The notes beneath the pieces are model-generated. The model saw nothing but the letters and a program-made list of their open reading frames with translations. It was not told the origin of the DNA and did no database searches. The position numbers and the translations under genes were made by a program. A stretch of 36,081 nucleotides of DNA. Origin: Acidimicrobiia bacterium. GTDB lineage: Bacteria > Actinomycetota > Acidimicrobiia > IMCC26256 > PALSA-555. How positions within the stretch are numbered: the first letter of the stretch is position 1; each line of letters starts with the position of its first letter. Positions 7,373 to 17,052 of the stretch are shown piece after piece. The stretch is from NCBI GenBank assembly GCA_035948415.1, contig DASZJD010000115.1:1-36081 (forward strand), written 5' to 3'.

Positions 7373-10300
7373 ATGGCGATCACGCGCGCCGACGCCGATG
7401 GGCCGGGTGTCTGCCCACCGCCGGTCCGACGTCGGGGCGGCCTGCCGACGGGCTTGCCCGCGACCGCCGGACGGGTGGCGGCATGGGTCGCCGGGACGCT
7501 GATCCTCTGGGCGGTCCTCGCCCGCGTGTTGGCGAAGGGCCTGCCGCCCGGGATCGTCGTGCTCGGCGTGATCTACGGGTCGCTGTACGCGCTGGTGGCG
7601 ATCGGGATCGTGCTCGTGTACCGGGCGAACCGCATCATCAACTTCGCCCAGGCTCAGCTGGGCGTCGTCGCGGCCATCCTCGCCATCGAGCTGCACGTCA
7701 CGTACGGCGTCAGCTACGTCCTCTCGTGCCTCGCCGGGATCGCTGCCGCGATCGTCCTCGGGGCCCTCATCAGCCTCCTGCCGCGGCACTTTCGCAAGAG
7801 CTCACGGCTGATCCTGACCGTCGCCACGATCGCGCTCGCGCAGACGCTCACCGGCCTGGCGACGATCGTTCCCCTCTGGTTCTGTGACCCGGCCAAGAAC
7901 CAAGCCTGTCTCACCGCGACGCGCAACCAGTCCTTCAACACGCCGCTCAACGCGCACTTCTCGATCTACCCCGTCATCTTCATGGGCAACGACGTCGTGG
8001 CGCTCGTCGGGGCGGCCGCCTTCGTCGTGGCGCTCACGTTGTTCCTGCGCTACTCGAAGTACGGCGTGGCCATCCGAGCCGCGGCAGACAACGGCGATCG
8101 GGCGATGCTGCTCGGTATTCCCGTGCCGCGCCTCGACACGATCGTGTGGTGCCTGGCCGCGGTTCTCTCGGCGGCGGCGGTCCTGTTGCGGGTGCCGGTC
8201 CTCGGGTTCGGCGGCTTCCAGACCGTGTCGGGTGGCGGCGACGAGCTGCTGCTCTTCACGCTGGCCGCGGCGGTCATCGGCCGGATGGAGAGCATGCCGC
8301 GCACCGCGGTGGCCGCCATCGCCATCGGCATCTATCAGTCCCTCGTCACCTGGACGTTCGCGAACACGACGTTCGTCGACGCCACGCTCGCCCTCGTCAT
8401 CGTCGTCGCCCTCCTCGCCCAGCGGGACGCCTACCGGCGCGTGAGCAACGCGCTCGGATCGACCTGGCGAGACATCGCCGCGGTTCGACCGATCCCCCGA
8501 CAGCTGGCCCAGCTCGGCGAGGTCCGCTGGTCGGGGCGGGTCATCAAGCTCGGGCTGCTCGCAGCCGCCGCGGCGCTCCCCGCGGTCCTCAGCGGCAGCC
8601 AGACCTACCTCGCGGCGCTGATCCTCATCTACGCCATCGTCGGGTTGTCGCTGCTCGTCCTCACTGGCTGGGCCGGGCAGATCTCCCTCGGCCAGTTCGC
8701 GCTGGCCGGTGTCGGCGGCGCCACGACGGCCGTGCTGTTCCAACGCCACGGTTGGGACTTCCTCCTGGCCCTCGCCGCGGGCGTGGTGGTTGGCGCGCTG
8801 ACCGCGCTCTTGATCGGCGTGCCCGCCCTCCGGATCCAGGGTCCGTTCCTCGCCGTCACGACACTGGCCTTCGCGTTGGGCGTCTCCACCTACTTCCTCA
8901 ATCCCGCCAACCTGCCATGGTTCGTGACCGTCCAGATCAGCCGGCCCACGATCCTCGGCGCCAACGTGCTCGACGCCGACTGGCAGATCTACTACCTGTG
9001 CCTGGTCTCGTTCCTGGTGGTGATGCTCGCCGTCCGGTCGCTTCGACGGAGCCGAATCGGTCGAGCCCTGATCGCAACGCGCGACAACGAGGCGGCAACG
9101 AGCGCCGCCGCGCTCAACACGACCAGGATGAAGCTGACCGCCTTCCTGATCTCCGGTGGGATCGCCGGGTTCGCCGGTGCCATCTTCGTCGTGCACCAAC
9201 GGGGTGTGAACAGCGGCTCGTTCAACGCCGACATCAGCATCGCCTTGTTCCTGATGGTGGTGGTCGGCGGGGCGGGGTCGCTGCCGGGGGTGGTCATCGG
9301 CGCCATCTACGTCTGGGGCACGCAGTACTACCTCCACGGCGGGTTCAGCCTGGTCGCGAGCGGGCTCGGGATCCTGATCCTGCTCATCGTCCTCCCCGAA
9401 GGGCTCGGCGGTCTGCTGTACCAGCTCCGCGACCGGCTGCTGCGCGAGCTCGCGCGACGCAAGAACATCCCGCTCTCCGGTGCCGTCGTGCCGGCGGCGG
9501 AGCCGAGCGGTCAGGACCGCGGCGCGACCGCCATCCTCGAGGACGCCCAACGGTCGAGCCCGCGGGACCCGAGCCGAACCGGGCCTCGCCAACCGGTCGG
9601 GCGCTTGACGGGCGGCCCCACACCCGACGGGAGTCAGCCCGGTGCCACCGCCGACGGCTCGGCCGACCCGGCGGCGAGCCGCGGGCCGCGGAGCACCGGG
9701 CGCGCGCTCCTCCCGCTGATCGTCGTGACCGGGCTCGCCGCGATGGCCCAGCTCAACGCCCTCGCGCTCGTCCTGCTCCTGCCGGACCTGCGGGGCAGCT
9801 TCCACTCGGGGCTGTTCTTCGTGTCGACCATCGCCGTGGTCGGCATCCAGGTCGGGCTACTGCTCGACGTCGGGATCGGCGGGCTCGCCAACCGGGTCCG
9901 CCGCATGCGACTGCTGTGCGCGGGGATGGGGCTCGTCGCCGTCTGCTCCGTCCTGGTCGTCGTCGCCGGGCGCGCGCAGAGCGTCGTGCTGCTCGACGTC
10001 GCCACCGCCGCCGTCGCCGTCGCCGGCTGGGCGTTCACCTCGACGCAGAACAGCCTGCTCGCCGACCACTACCCGCCGGAGGTCCGTCCCCGCGTTCACT
10101 TCATCCAACGGGCCGGGATCGCGGGCGCGCTCGCCCTCGGCCCCGCGCTCGTCGGCGCCCTCGAGATCTTCTACCGCTGGCAGGTCCCCTTCCTGGTCCT
10201 CGCCGTCCCGACGCTCGTGCTTGTTGCGCTCGGTCTGCTGGTGCGAGGCCCGACCAGTCGCGAGTGGGCCGGAGCGCCCCGAGCCGATGCCGAGGAACCG

Positions 10301-12559
10301 CCCTCGTTCGCCGAGGCGATCCGGGTGCTGTTCGCCAAGCCGTCGATCCGACGCCTCTACTACTCCCTCCCATTCTTGGCGGTGCTGATCGTGGGCATGC
10401 GCCACTTCGCGGACCTGCTGTACCGCAACGTCTTCCATTTGAGCGCCGGCGGTCGAGCGCTGGTCTTTGCTCTGGTCGAGCCCAGCACCTTCGTGGGCCT
10501 CGTCGTGGGCCTCATCGTCGTGCCGCGGCTCATGGCGAGGGACCTCGGGCGGGCGGTGCGGCTCGTGTCGTACGCGGCCGTCGGCGCCGCGGCCTGCCTC
10601 GCGGCGATGGCGTTGGCGCCGAACGTGGCGTGGGCGGCCGGCGCGCAGTTCACCTACGGGCTTGCGGCCGCCTGGTTGCTCGCATCCATCTATACGGCGG
10701 TGTCCGTCGCGGCACCGCCGCGCATGGTCCCCCTCGCCTTCGCGTTGACCTCGTTGTGGTTCGGCTTCGGCGTCGGGGTCATCGCGCCGGCGGGGTTGTC
10801 ACTGATCTCGACCGTGAACGGGCTCGCCGGGTACCGAGGCGGGTTCTACGTCTACGTCGCCCTGCTGCTCATCGGGTCTCGGGTCCTGGCCTCGGCGACC
10901 AGGTCGCTCAACCGTGACGTCGAGCAGCTGCGGATCACCGCGCTGGCCGACGCGGAGATCCTTCGCAGCCGTGCCGCCGGGCGGGCCCAGCTGCTCATGG
11001 TGCGGTCCCTCGACGCGGGCTACGACGGCCTCCAAGTGCTCTTCGGCGTCGACCTCGACGTCGACGACGGGGAGCTCGTCGCGATCCTCGGCACGAACGG
11101 AGCCGGCAAGTCCACCCTCCTCCGGGCCATCTCGGGGCTGAACACAGCCACCGCCGGGGAGGTGATCTTCGACGGTCGCGACATCACGACCGTCGACGCC
11201 GCTCGGGTCGTGAGCCGGGGCATCGTCCAGGTGCCGGGTGGACGGGGCATCTTCGCCGGGCTGTCGGTGGCGGAGAACCTGCGGGCCGCGGCCTGGCAGC
11301 ACAACGGCGATGGCCACGACCGAGAGGACGTCACCGAGGTGGCGCTGGGGCGCTTCCCGGTGCTCCGGGACCGCTGGGACGTCCCGGCCGGCAGTCTCTC
11401 CGGCGGGGAGCAGCAGATGCTGAGCCTGGCGCTCGCGTTCCTCGCACGACCACGGCTGCTCATGATCGACGAGCTGTCGCTCGGTCTCGCGCCCGTCGTG
11501 ATCGACATGCTGATCGACGTCGTGGATGCGATCCACGAGAGCGGCACGACGGTGATCCTCGTCGAGCAGTCCGTCAACCTCGCGTTGCGGCTTGCGGGCC
11601 GCGCCGTCTTCATGGAGCGGGGCCAGGTGCGCTTCACGGGCGCGACGTCCGAGCTCGCCGATCGCGACGATCTGATCCGTGCAGTGTTCCTGGACGGCGC
11701 GCGCCCGCCCGCCCCCTCCGACGAGCCGGCCGGGCCGACTCGGGTCGATGCGGGCCCGCGCCGCGCCGCGGCGAGCACCGTTCCCGACGGGGTGGTGCTC
11801 GCCTCGAGCGGACTGCGACGGCGGTTCGGCGGCGTGACGGCCGTCGACGGCGTCAGCCTCGAGCTGCACGCCGGCGAGATCCTCGGGCTCGTCGGCCCGA
11901 ACGGCGCCGGCAAGACGACCCTCTTCGAGTTGCTCTCCGGTCACTTGGCCCCCGATCGCGGCCGCGTGCGCATGTTCGGCGCCGACGTCACCGAGTGGCC
12001 CGCGCATCGGCGGGCGGCGGCGGGGTTGGGACGCTCGTTCCAGTCAGCCCGGCTCTGGCCCGGCCTGACCGTTGGTGAGTCGCTCGCGCTCGCGGCCTCG
12101 AAGCGGCTGCACTCGCCGGGGGTGCTGGCCTCCTTGCTCGGCCTGCCAACGGTGCGAAGAGCAGAACGTCAAGCCGAGCGAGCGGCCGACGAGGTCATCG
12201 AGATGTTCGGGCTCGGCGACTATCGTGACTACCTGACCGCCGACCTCTCGACCGGCACGCGCCGCCTGGTCGAGCTGGCGGTGCTGGTCGCGATGCGTCC
12301 GTCCATCCTCCTCCTGGACGAGCCGTCGGCCGGGACCGCGCAGAGCGAGGCGCTCGCTCTCGTGCCCGTCCTGCGCGACACCACAGCATGGCTCAGATGC
12401 AGCACCATCGTGGTCGAACACGACATCGCGCTCGTGCGTGCGTTGGCCGATCGCGTCGCGGCGATGGACACCGGCTCCATCGTCGCCGTCGGCTCTCCGG
12501 ACGACGTGTTCCGCCATCCCCGGGTGGTGGAGGCGTACCTCGGTGCCACGCCGCACTGA
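7373..12559 (+). CDS. five-part transporter fusion: LivH-LivM-MFS-LivF-LivG
   Basis: One uninterrupted 1728-residue frame. Residues about 60-390 are a LivH-type permease (LYALVAIGIVLVYRANRIIN, INFAQ). Residues about 393-700 are a LivM-type permease (LTGWAGQISLGQFALAGVGG near 431). A Pro/Gly/Ser-rich linker of about 75 residues follows. Residues about 778-1176 hold roughly 12 hydrophobic segments with MFS character. Residues 1206-1445 are a LivF ATPase: Walker A GTNGAGKST (1240), signature LSGGEQQ (1342), Walker B LLMIDE. Residues 1478-1728 are a LivG ATPase: GPNGAGKTT (1508), LSTGTRR (1625), LLLDEPSAG. All parts of an ABC importer except the binding protein are in one chain, plus an extra carrier-like domain. 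ATG 7373 lies 3 bases after the ligase stop. An in-frame TTG at 9605 could allow a separate MFS-ATPase product. Expected in the inner membrane. Confidence 0.85.
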   Translation: MAITRADADGPGVCPPPVRRRGGLPTGLPATAGRVAAWVAGTLILWAVLARVLAKGLPPGIVVLGVIYGSLYALVAIGIVLVYRANRIINFAQAQLGVVAAILAIELHVTYGVSYVLSCLAGIAAAIVLGALISLLPRHFRKSSRLILTVATIALAQTLTGLATIVPLWFCDPAKNQACLTATRNQSFNTPLNAHFSIYPVIFMGNDVVALVGAAAFVVALTLFLRYSKYGVAIRAAADNGDRAMLLGIPVPRLDTIVWCLAAVLSAAAVLLRVPVLGFGGFQTVSGGGDELLLFTLAAAVIGRMESMPRTAVAAIAIGIYQSLVTWTFANTTFVDATLALVIVVALLAQRDAYRRVSNALGSTWRDIAAVRPIPRQLAQLGEVRWSGRVIKLGLLAAAAALPAVLSGSQTYLAALILIYAIVGLSLLVLTGWAGQISLGQFALAGVGGATTAVLFQRHGWDFLLALAAGVVVGALTALLIGVPALRIQGPFLAVTTLAFALGVSTYFLNPANLPWFVTVQISRPTILGANVLDADWQIYYLCLVSFLVVMLAVRSLRRSRIGRALIATRDNEAATSAAALNTTRMKLTAFLISGGIAGFAGAIFVVHQRGVNSGSFNADISIALFLMVVVGGAGSLPGVVIGAIYVWGTQYYLHGGFSLVASGLGILILLIVLPEGLGGLLYQLRDRLLRELARRKNIPLSGAVVPAAEPSGQDRGATAILEDAQRSSPRDPSRTGPRQPVGRLTGGPTPDGSQPGATADGSADPAASRGPRSTGRALLPLIVVTGLAAMAQLNALALVLLLPDLRGSFHSGLFFVSTIAVVGIQVGLLLDVGIGGLANRVRRMRLLCAGMGLVAVCSVLVVVAGRAQSVVLLDVATAAVAVAGWAFTSTQNSLLADHYPPEVRPRVHFIQRAGIAGALALGPALVGALEIFYRWQVPFLVLAVPTLVLVALGLLVRGPTSREWAGAPRADAEEPPSFAEAIRVLFAKPSIRRLYYSLPFLAVLIVGMRHFADLLYRNVFHLSAGGRALVFALVEPSTFVGLVVGLIVVPRLMARDLGRAVRLVSYAAVGAAACLAAMALAPNVAWAAGAQFTYGLAAAWLLASIYTAVSVAAPPRMVPLAFALTSLWFGFGVGVIAPAGLSLISTVNGLAGYRGGFYVYVALLLIGSRVLASATRSLNRDVEQLRITALADAEILRSRAAGRAQLLMVRSLDAGYDGLQVLFGVDLDVDDGELVAILGTNGAGKSTLLRAISGLNTATAGEVIFDGRDITTVDAARVVSRGIVQVPGGRGIFAGLSVAENLRAAAWQHNGDGHDREDVTEVALGRFPVLRDRWDVPAGSLSGGEQQMLSLALAFLARPRLLMIDELSLGLAPVVIDMLIDVVDAIHESGTTVILVEQSVNLALRLAGRAVFMERGQVRFTGATSELADRDDLIRAVFLDGARPPAPSDEPAGPTRVDAGPRRAAASTVPDGVVLASSGLRRRFGGVTAVDGVSLELHAGEILGLVGPNGAGKTTLFELLSGHLAPDRGRVRMFGADVTEWPAHRRAAAGLGRSFQSARLWPGLTVGESLALAASKRLHSPGVLASLLGLPTVRRAERQAERAADEVIEMFGLGDYRDYLTADLSTGTRRLVELAVLVAMRPSILLLDEPSAGTAQSEALALVPVLRDTTAWLRCSTIVVEHDIALVRALADRVAAMDTGSIVAVGSPDDVFRHPRVVEAYLGATPH

Positions 12560-13841
12560 CCGGCCTGGTCGCCCGAAGCCGTCGTCGCCGCGGGCTCGCG
12601 GCACGGCCCCGGCGACGAGCTGCCACGCACTCGTCGCGATCGGGCTCGTCGCCGTGCTGCTGGTCGCGTGCAGTCCTCGGCCGCAGTCCGGCGTCGCGAC
12701 CGCGACCGTCCGCGTCAGGGGCAACTGCGATACCTCACGGGTCGTCGAGGTCGGCGCCACCCTCCCGCTGTCGGGAACCTCGGCCGCGCTCGCACGGGAG
12801 TACCTCACGGGTCTCGAGCTCGCCGTCGATGACGTCAACAAGGCTGGCGGTGTCCTTGGCGACAACCGGTGTCTCGAGCTCCTCTACAAGAACGACCGGG
12901 GCGATTCGGCCACCGCGACGCAGGCCATCTCCGACCTGGTCGACGACGAGTCGGTGACGTATGTCGTGGGTCCGTTGCTCCCCGGGCAGATCATGGCCGC
13001 CGGAGCGACGCTGGCACGTCTCGGGATCCCAACCGGCGGCCTCTCGGGGATTGATGCCACGTTCCGCCCGGCGCACTATCCCTGGATGTTCCCGATTGCC
13101 GCCTCGAACGCCACGGTGGCCACGAAGATGGCGCAGTACGCCGCCGCGCAGTCTTGGTCGCGCGTGGGAATCGTCTCCGCTCCCGGTGCGGTCGGCGACC
13201 AGAGCGTCGCGACCTTCACCCGCGCCGCGCGGCGACTCGGGGTGTCTGTCGTGGGTCGCGTCGCCGTCTCGCCACGCCAGGACGCGAGCCGCGAAGTCGA
13301 AACGCTGCGCAGCACCGGCCCGCAAGGCGTGGTCATCCTCAATGACGCCGTCGCCATCACCCGAGTGCTCTCAGCTCGGGCGCAGCTCGGTTGGCGCGCA
13401 CCGGTCGTTACCACCGCCGCGGCCACCGATGCGGCCGTCGTCGACGCGGTGAAACCGCCGGCGCTGAACGAGGTCGCCGCCGTCGTGCCCCAGCCGCTCG
13501 TCCTCACGCCGGATGTCTCGGTCCCCGCGGTTCGGAGCTTCCGAGACGTCGTGCGACGTCACCTCCACGCGGGGCGCATCGACGGCTCGATCGTCGCCTT
13601 CGCTCAGGCCTACGACGCCGTCATCATGCTGGCTTCAACCGCCAACAGCATCCACTCGACGAGTGCGACCAGCCTCCGCACGTACCTCGAGAACGCGGGC
13701 TTCCAGGGGCTGCTGGCCTCCTACTCGTACACCACCTCTTCCCATGCGGGGATCGCTGGCGACCAGCTCGCGGTGGTCCCGGTCGATTCGCTGTCGAACG
13801 GCCTCTTCGCACAGCCAGGTCCGGCCCCCTCGACCAGCTGA
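12543..13841 (+). CDS. HAAT-type substrate-binding lipoprotein
   Basis: The product is 432 residues. GTG 12543 is chosen because GGAGG (12529-12533) precedes it by 9 bases; it overlaps the fusion gene by 17 bases, implying coupled translation. An N-terminal signal ends in a lipobox VALLxVAC-like LLVAC with Cys43, so the mature protein should be lipid-anchored outside the membrane. The mature domain starts VVEVGATLPLSGTSAALARE and continues GLELAVDDVNKAGGVLG, typical of type I periplasmic binding proteins for branched-chain amino acids and related ligands. It is the last gene of the operon and the second binding protein beside the fused transporter; the two may widen its ligand range. Confidence 0.88.
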   Translation: MPRRTDRPGRPKPSSPRARGTAPATSCHALVAIGLVAVLLVACSPRPQSGVATATVRVRGNCDTSRVVEVGATLPLSGTSAALAREYLTGLELAVDDVNKAGGVLGDNRCLELLYKNDRGDSATATQAISDLVDDESVTYVVGPLLPGQIMAAGATLARLGIPTGGLSGIDATFRPAHYPWMFPIAASNATVATKMAQYAAAQSWSRVGIVSAPGAVGDQSVATFTRAARRLGVSVVGRVAVSPRQDASREVETLRSTGPQGVVILNDAVAITRVLSARAQLGWRAPVVTTAAATDAAVVDAVKPPALNEVAAVVPQPLVLTPDVSVPAVRSFRDVVRRHLHAGRIDGSIVAFAQAYDAVIMLASTANSIHSTSATSLRTYLENAGFQGLLASYSYTTSSHAGIAGDQLAVVPVDSLSNGLFAQPGPAPSTS

Positions 13842-14523
13842 GGTGTCCTGCCACCTTCAACGGCGAAACCCCCCTCGATGTTGTTGGTCGAACCGGCGTC
13901 GTCGGGGACGCCGCGTGGCGTGTGGAGACTCCACCGCACCTCGGACGCGGGCTTCAGCTGATAACTCGGCGCCTGTCGCTCGGGCACCTCGACTCGGTGC
14001 AACGCCTCGGGCCGAATGGCACAGCGCTGGGTATGGGATTGCTCGTTATAGGCGTCTGTCACGACGGCGCTACCGGGTCATGCGCCATGGTGGCGTCGCG
14101 GCGAGCGGACCTGCTGCCGTCGGCGCCCGTCCTCCGTCAGGAGGTGCGGCTGAACGCCGGCCGGTTCGACAGGGCTCGGCAGCGCGGACACGTTGTCGGT
14201 GCCCGATAACCGCCGCTGACGAATCGGCCCGGGTCCGTGCCAAGTCCGTGGAAGGTTGGAAGACGTTGCAAACCAACGACAACCGAGTACAAACGTCCGG
14301 GCAGGTCAGAGCAGATATCGAGCCTGTGACCAGGGCCTTCGCGAGCGCCTGCGCCGCCCCTACAAGTCGCGCTTCATCGTTCTCGAGCGTCCATTCGAGC
14401 TGGGCAGCCGGTGCCGGCGAGGGGACCGTTCGTCAGGGTCGCCGTCTCGGAGCGGGTGAAGCCTGCGATACGTCGGCACGACTTCCCGAGCGTTTTGGCC
14501 ATGTCCTGCTGCTCTTGCTGACC
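13842..14523. other. 682-base stretch without an intact gene
   Basis: No gene could be supported on either strand. On the minus strand around 14062-14010 the frame reads DAYNEQSHTQRCAIRPEA, which lines up loosely with the YNEQRPHQALG-RPPA end of DDE integrases. This could be another insertion-sequence scar, but half the key positions differ, including the RPH core. The frame stays open into the 3' end of the binding-protein gene, where it is a shadow. No hairpin convincing as a terminator follows the operon at 13841. Confidence 0.4.
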
Positions 14524-16116
14524 TCAAAAGCTGGTGATGGAAACGCGGGCGATCCAGGAGTTGAGCTCGCCCGATGGCGGTGAGGATCCGGCCGCTACCG
14601 GGTTCTTCGCCGTCGTTCGCCAGTCACCCCACGCGCCGTAGACATACTGCGATGTGACAGCGACAAAGGAGACATCATCCTCGGCCAGCTGGGTGGGATC
14701 CGGCGGGGGTGACGGCGCGGAGTTGAGCTGAACTGGGGCGCTGAAGGTTGTTCCATTGTTGCGCGAGATGGCGGCGAACACGTTCTGGGTGCCGGGCACC
14801 AAGAACGACGACGGGTCATAAGGCGGGTATGCGTTGCGCCACAGGGCGGCCAGAACGCCTGTTGGGCCGTATGCGATCCAGGGGCGATTGGTGATGTGCG
14901 CGACCGGTTCGTTTCCTAGTGCCGTGGGATTTGACCAATTGCGGCCCGAGTCGCTGGTCGTGGCCACTTGGACTTGTTGTGGGACGTTTTTTCTTGCTGG
15001 AAGGCCTGCGAGACCGCCCGAGACCTGATGCCCCGGCAGGACCATGACGGCGAAGCGGCCTCTATGGGCAGGATCGGCGGCAACGGAGGTACCCGATCCA
15101 GCAGGCAGATTGGCAACGACGACATGGCGATTCCAATGGGCTCCGACATCGGTGCTCGTTTCGAACACCGCGCAGGGACAGGTGCTGCCCGGGGCGGCAC
15201 TGGCGATGTACGCGGCCGCAAGCACACCATGAACGGCCGCGATGTTGCCGTCACCTGACTGGGGATAGGTGCTGCACGTGACATCGTGGTTGGCGTCGGG
15301 TGGCGTCGCCTCGTCGCAGTCGAGCGCCTCGATTCGTCCCCATGTTCGACCCTTGTCATGGGAAACCGCGACGTAGCGCTGCGGATGTCCCGTCGTCGAG
15401 ACATAGACGGCCCCGGTGGACTGGTCCACAACCATCCACGGCCGGTCGAACGGGACGACACCGAACGATCCCTCGGCCATCGGCTGCATCCCCCGACCGA
15501 ACATCCCCTGTAGATCCAGGTCGGTCAACACTGCGCTCATCGGGCCGAAGGTCCGACCGCCATCGGTGGAGCGGAGCACCGCGATCGCCCCCTGTGGGAC
15601 CGTGAAATTGAAGGGTGCAGGACCCGGAGGCTTGGCTTCGGTGATCACGCCTCCCGCATAGATCGACCCGTCTGGCCCACTCGCTTCGACCGGATCCCCC
15701 ACGCCGTTTGTGGTCAGCTTGAGCCCGGTAGCCCCGGTGTGGCCCTTTGCAATCCAGAACGGGTTCGCCGGCTCCGAATAGCCGCTCGTGTGCAACGGTC
15801 GGTCAGCTGTCCAGGTCTTGCCACCATCGTGGCTCACCTGCAGACCGCCGTTGACGGCTCGTATCGAGTCCGCCAGGGTGTTCTGGGCGTAGGTGTTTCC
15901 AACAACCGTGTGGCCGAACACCAGGTTCTGAGCATTGCCGGCGTTGATGGCGAGTTCGGGCTCTCCGCCCCTGACTGGCTCGTTCATCACGTTGACTTCC
16001 AGATGCCCTCCCGATGACGTGCCACTAGCGGAGCTGGCCGACGCCGCGAACAGTGATGCGGCGACCCCCACGGAAGCCACCAGCGCGAACCGAGCCCGAC
16101 CACGACGGGTGACCAT
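14524..16116 (-). CDS. exported Asp-box (BNR/sialidase-like) beta-propeller protein
   Basis: The 530-residue product begins with an Arg-rich N-region, a hydrophobic core and a SASSASG cleavage region near residue 30, so it should be secreted. Six Asp boxes ([ST]-x-[DN]-x-G-x-x-[WF]) recur: SHDGGKTW (about 95), STDGGRTF (183), SHDKGRTW (252), STDVGAHW (321), TSDSGRNW (387) and SRNNGTTF (451). This is the mark of a six-bladed sialidase-type propeller. I do not see the clear Arg triad or the FRIP motif of true sialidases, so glycosidase activity should not be assumed; many such proteins only bind. ATG 16116 is used, with GGTGG at 8 bases. Codon third positions are less GC-rich than in the neighbours, hinting at transfer. 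Two decayed relatives of its C-terminal part lie at 20573 and 26521. Confidence 0.8.
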   Translation of the reverse strand: MVTRRGRARFALVASVGVAASLFAASASSASGTSSGGHLEVNVMNEPVRGGEPELAINAGNAQNLVFGHTVVGNTYAQNTLADSIRAVNGGLQVSHDGGKTWTADRPLHTSGYSEPANPFWIAKGHTGATGLKLTTNGVGDPVEASGPDGSIYAGGVITEAKPPGPAPFNFTVPQGAIAVLRSTDGGRTFGPMSAVLTDLDLQGMFGRGMQPMAEGSFGVVPFDRPWMVVDQSTGAVYVSTTGHPQRYVAVSHDKGRTWGRIEALDCDEATPPDANHDVTCSTYPQSGDGNIAAVHGVLAAAYIASAAPGSTCPCAVFETSTDVGAHWNRHVVVANLPAGSGTSVAADPAHRGRFAVMVLPGHQVSGGLAGLPARKNVPQQVQVATTSDSGRNWSNPTALGNEPVAHITNRPWIAYGPTGVLAALWRNAYPPYDPSSFLVPGTQNVFAAISRNNGTTFSAPVQLNSAPSPPPDPTQLAEDDVSFVAVTSQYVYGAWGDWRTTAKNPVAAGSSPPSGELNSWIARVSITSF

Positions 16117-16313
16117 CACGCCAACCACCGAGCCCGCTCACGCCCGACGCGCATGACCGCTGACCTCCCCCGCACCATGCCCCGGGTTGCGGAATGCATG
16201 GCGCACCGGCGACCGAGTTCTGCCTTTCGCAAAGCGGCTGCTCGTGCGAGCCCGCCAGACCCGCACGAGACGCCGAACCAGTACCGGCCCTCGGTCGGGC
16301 ATCTGACACTTCA

Positions 16314-16344
16314 TGCCAATGCTGGCAGAGCGAGACCCTAGGCT
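16314..16344 (+). promoter_or_regulatory. possible TetR operator and promoter
   Basis: TGCCA-ATGC-TGGCA (16314-16327) is a perfect short inverted repeat. A TANNNT-type -10 candidate, TAGGCT, follows at 16339-16344, 12 bases before GTG 16357. The repeat would cover the -35 region, a fit position for self-repression by the TetR downstream. Short matches of this kind arise by chance, so confidence is low. Confidence 0.35.
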
Positions 16345-16356
16345 GACGATGCATCG

Positions 16357-17052
16357 GTGTCAACGTCGAGGCGATCGGAACCGAATGACATGACGGAGCT
16401 GGCTCCCCAGTCGCTCACCGCGCAGCTGAGGGCGAAGCGCTCGGAGATGATGATCTCCGAGTTGGAAGCCGTCGCGCTTCGACTGTTCGAGGAGCGCGGC
16501 TTCGACGAGGTGACGATCGAGGAGCTGGCCTCGAGAGCGCGCATCTCCGTCCGGACGTTCTACCGCTACTTTTCCGCGAAGGAAGACCTGCTTCAGGTGA
16601 AGATCGATCGACGCAGCGAAGCGCTCCAAGCAGCGCTGTCGGCTCGTCCGGTCGACGACCCTCCGCTGCACTCGCTGCGCCTTGCGCTCGAGGCGGTGAT
16701 CTCAGCCGAGGACCCAGTGCTGCTTCGATGCTGGATCGCCGTCGTCGCGGCCACGCCGAGCGTGCTGAAGGGGGTCATCGGCGGGATCCAACTGAAGAGC
16801 CAGCGCGTCATCGTAGAGTTCCTCAGTTCTCGCCTCAGTCTCCCCAGTGACGCTCTGGTGCCCACCATGCTGGCGGCGGCAGTCGGGGGCATCATCCAGG
16901 CGGCCCACACCCGCTGGTTCGTCGACGGTGGGGACATCGGGACCATGATCTCCGACGGACTTGAGGTCCTGGAACGAGGGATCGGCTCCGATCCAAGAGA
17001 GTGGGCGCACCGTATCGAGAGGCCAAAACGCGCGAGACGACAGACTCGATAG
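16357..17052 (+). CDS. TetR/AcrR family transcriptional regulator
   Basis: The product is 231 residues from GTG 16357, or 220 from ATG 16390; neither has a strong ribosome site. GTG 16357 sits just after a candidate -10 box and would make a nearly leaderless message. The helix-turn-helix spans residues about 35-80: AVALRLFEERGFDEVTIEEL then ARISVRTFYRYFSAKEDLL, typical of TetR. The C-terminal part (LRCWIAVVAATPSVLKG) has the general shape of the MftR-like C-terminal group, without a predicted ligand. It is divergent from the Asp-box protein across 240 bases and upstream of an exported hydrolase at 17417, either of which it might control. Confidence 0.88.
   Translation: MSTSRRSEPNDMTELAPQSLTAQLRAKRSEMMISELEAVALRLFEERGFDEVTIEELASRARISVRTFYRYFSAKEDLLQVKIDRRSEALQAALSARPVDDPPLHSLRLALEAVISAEDPVLLRCWIAVVAATPSVLKGVIGGIQLKSQRVIVEFLSSRLSLPSDALVPTMLAAAVGGIIQAAHTRWFVDGGDIGTMISDGLEVLERGIGSDPREWAHRIERPKRARRQTR

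Noticed and set aside
7802-9805. 667-codon minus-strand frame opposite the fused transporter
   Set aside because: The product is an Arg/Glu/Asp/Gly-rich string typical of antisense to membrane-protein codons in high-GC DNA; no start site or domain.
8146-10917. 923-codon plus-strand frame in another phase inside the fusion gene
   Set aside because: Arg/Gly/Pro-rich noise; the in-phase product has clear permease and MFS features.
14010-14062. YNEQSHTQRCAIRPEA on the minus strand as an integrase tail
   Set aside because: Only about half of the conserved positions match and the RPH core is missing; kept as a hint in the gap entry.
14524-16116. Calling the Asp-box protein a sialidase
   Set aside because: Asp boxes show the propeller fold only; the Arg triad and FRIP-like motif of true sialidases were not recognised.
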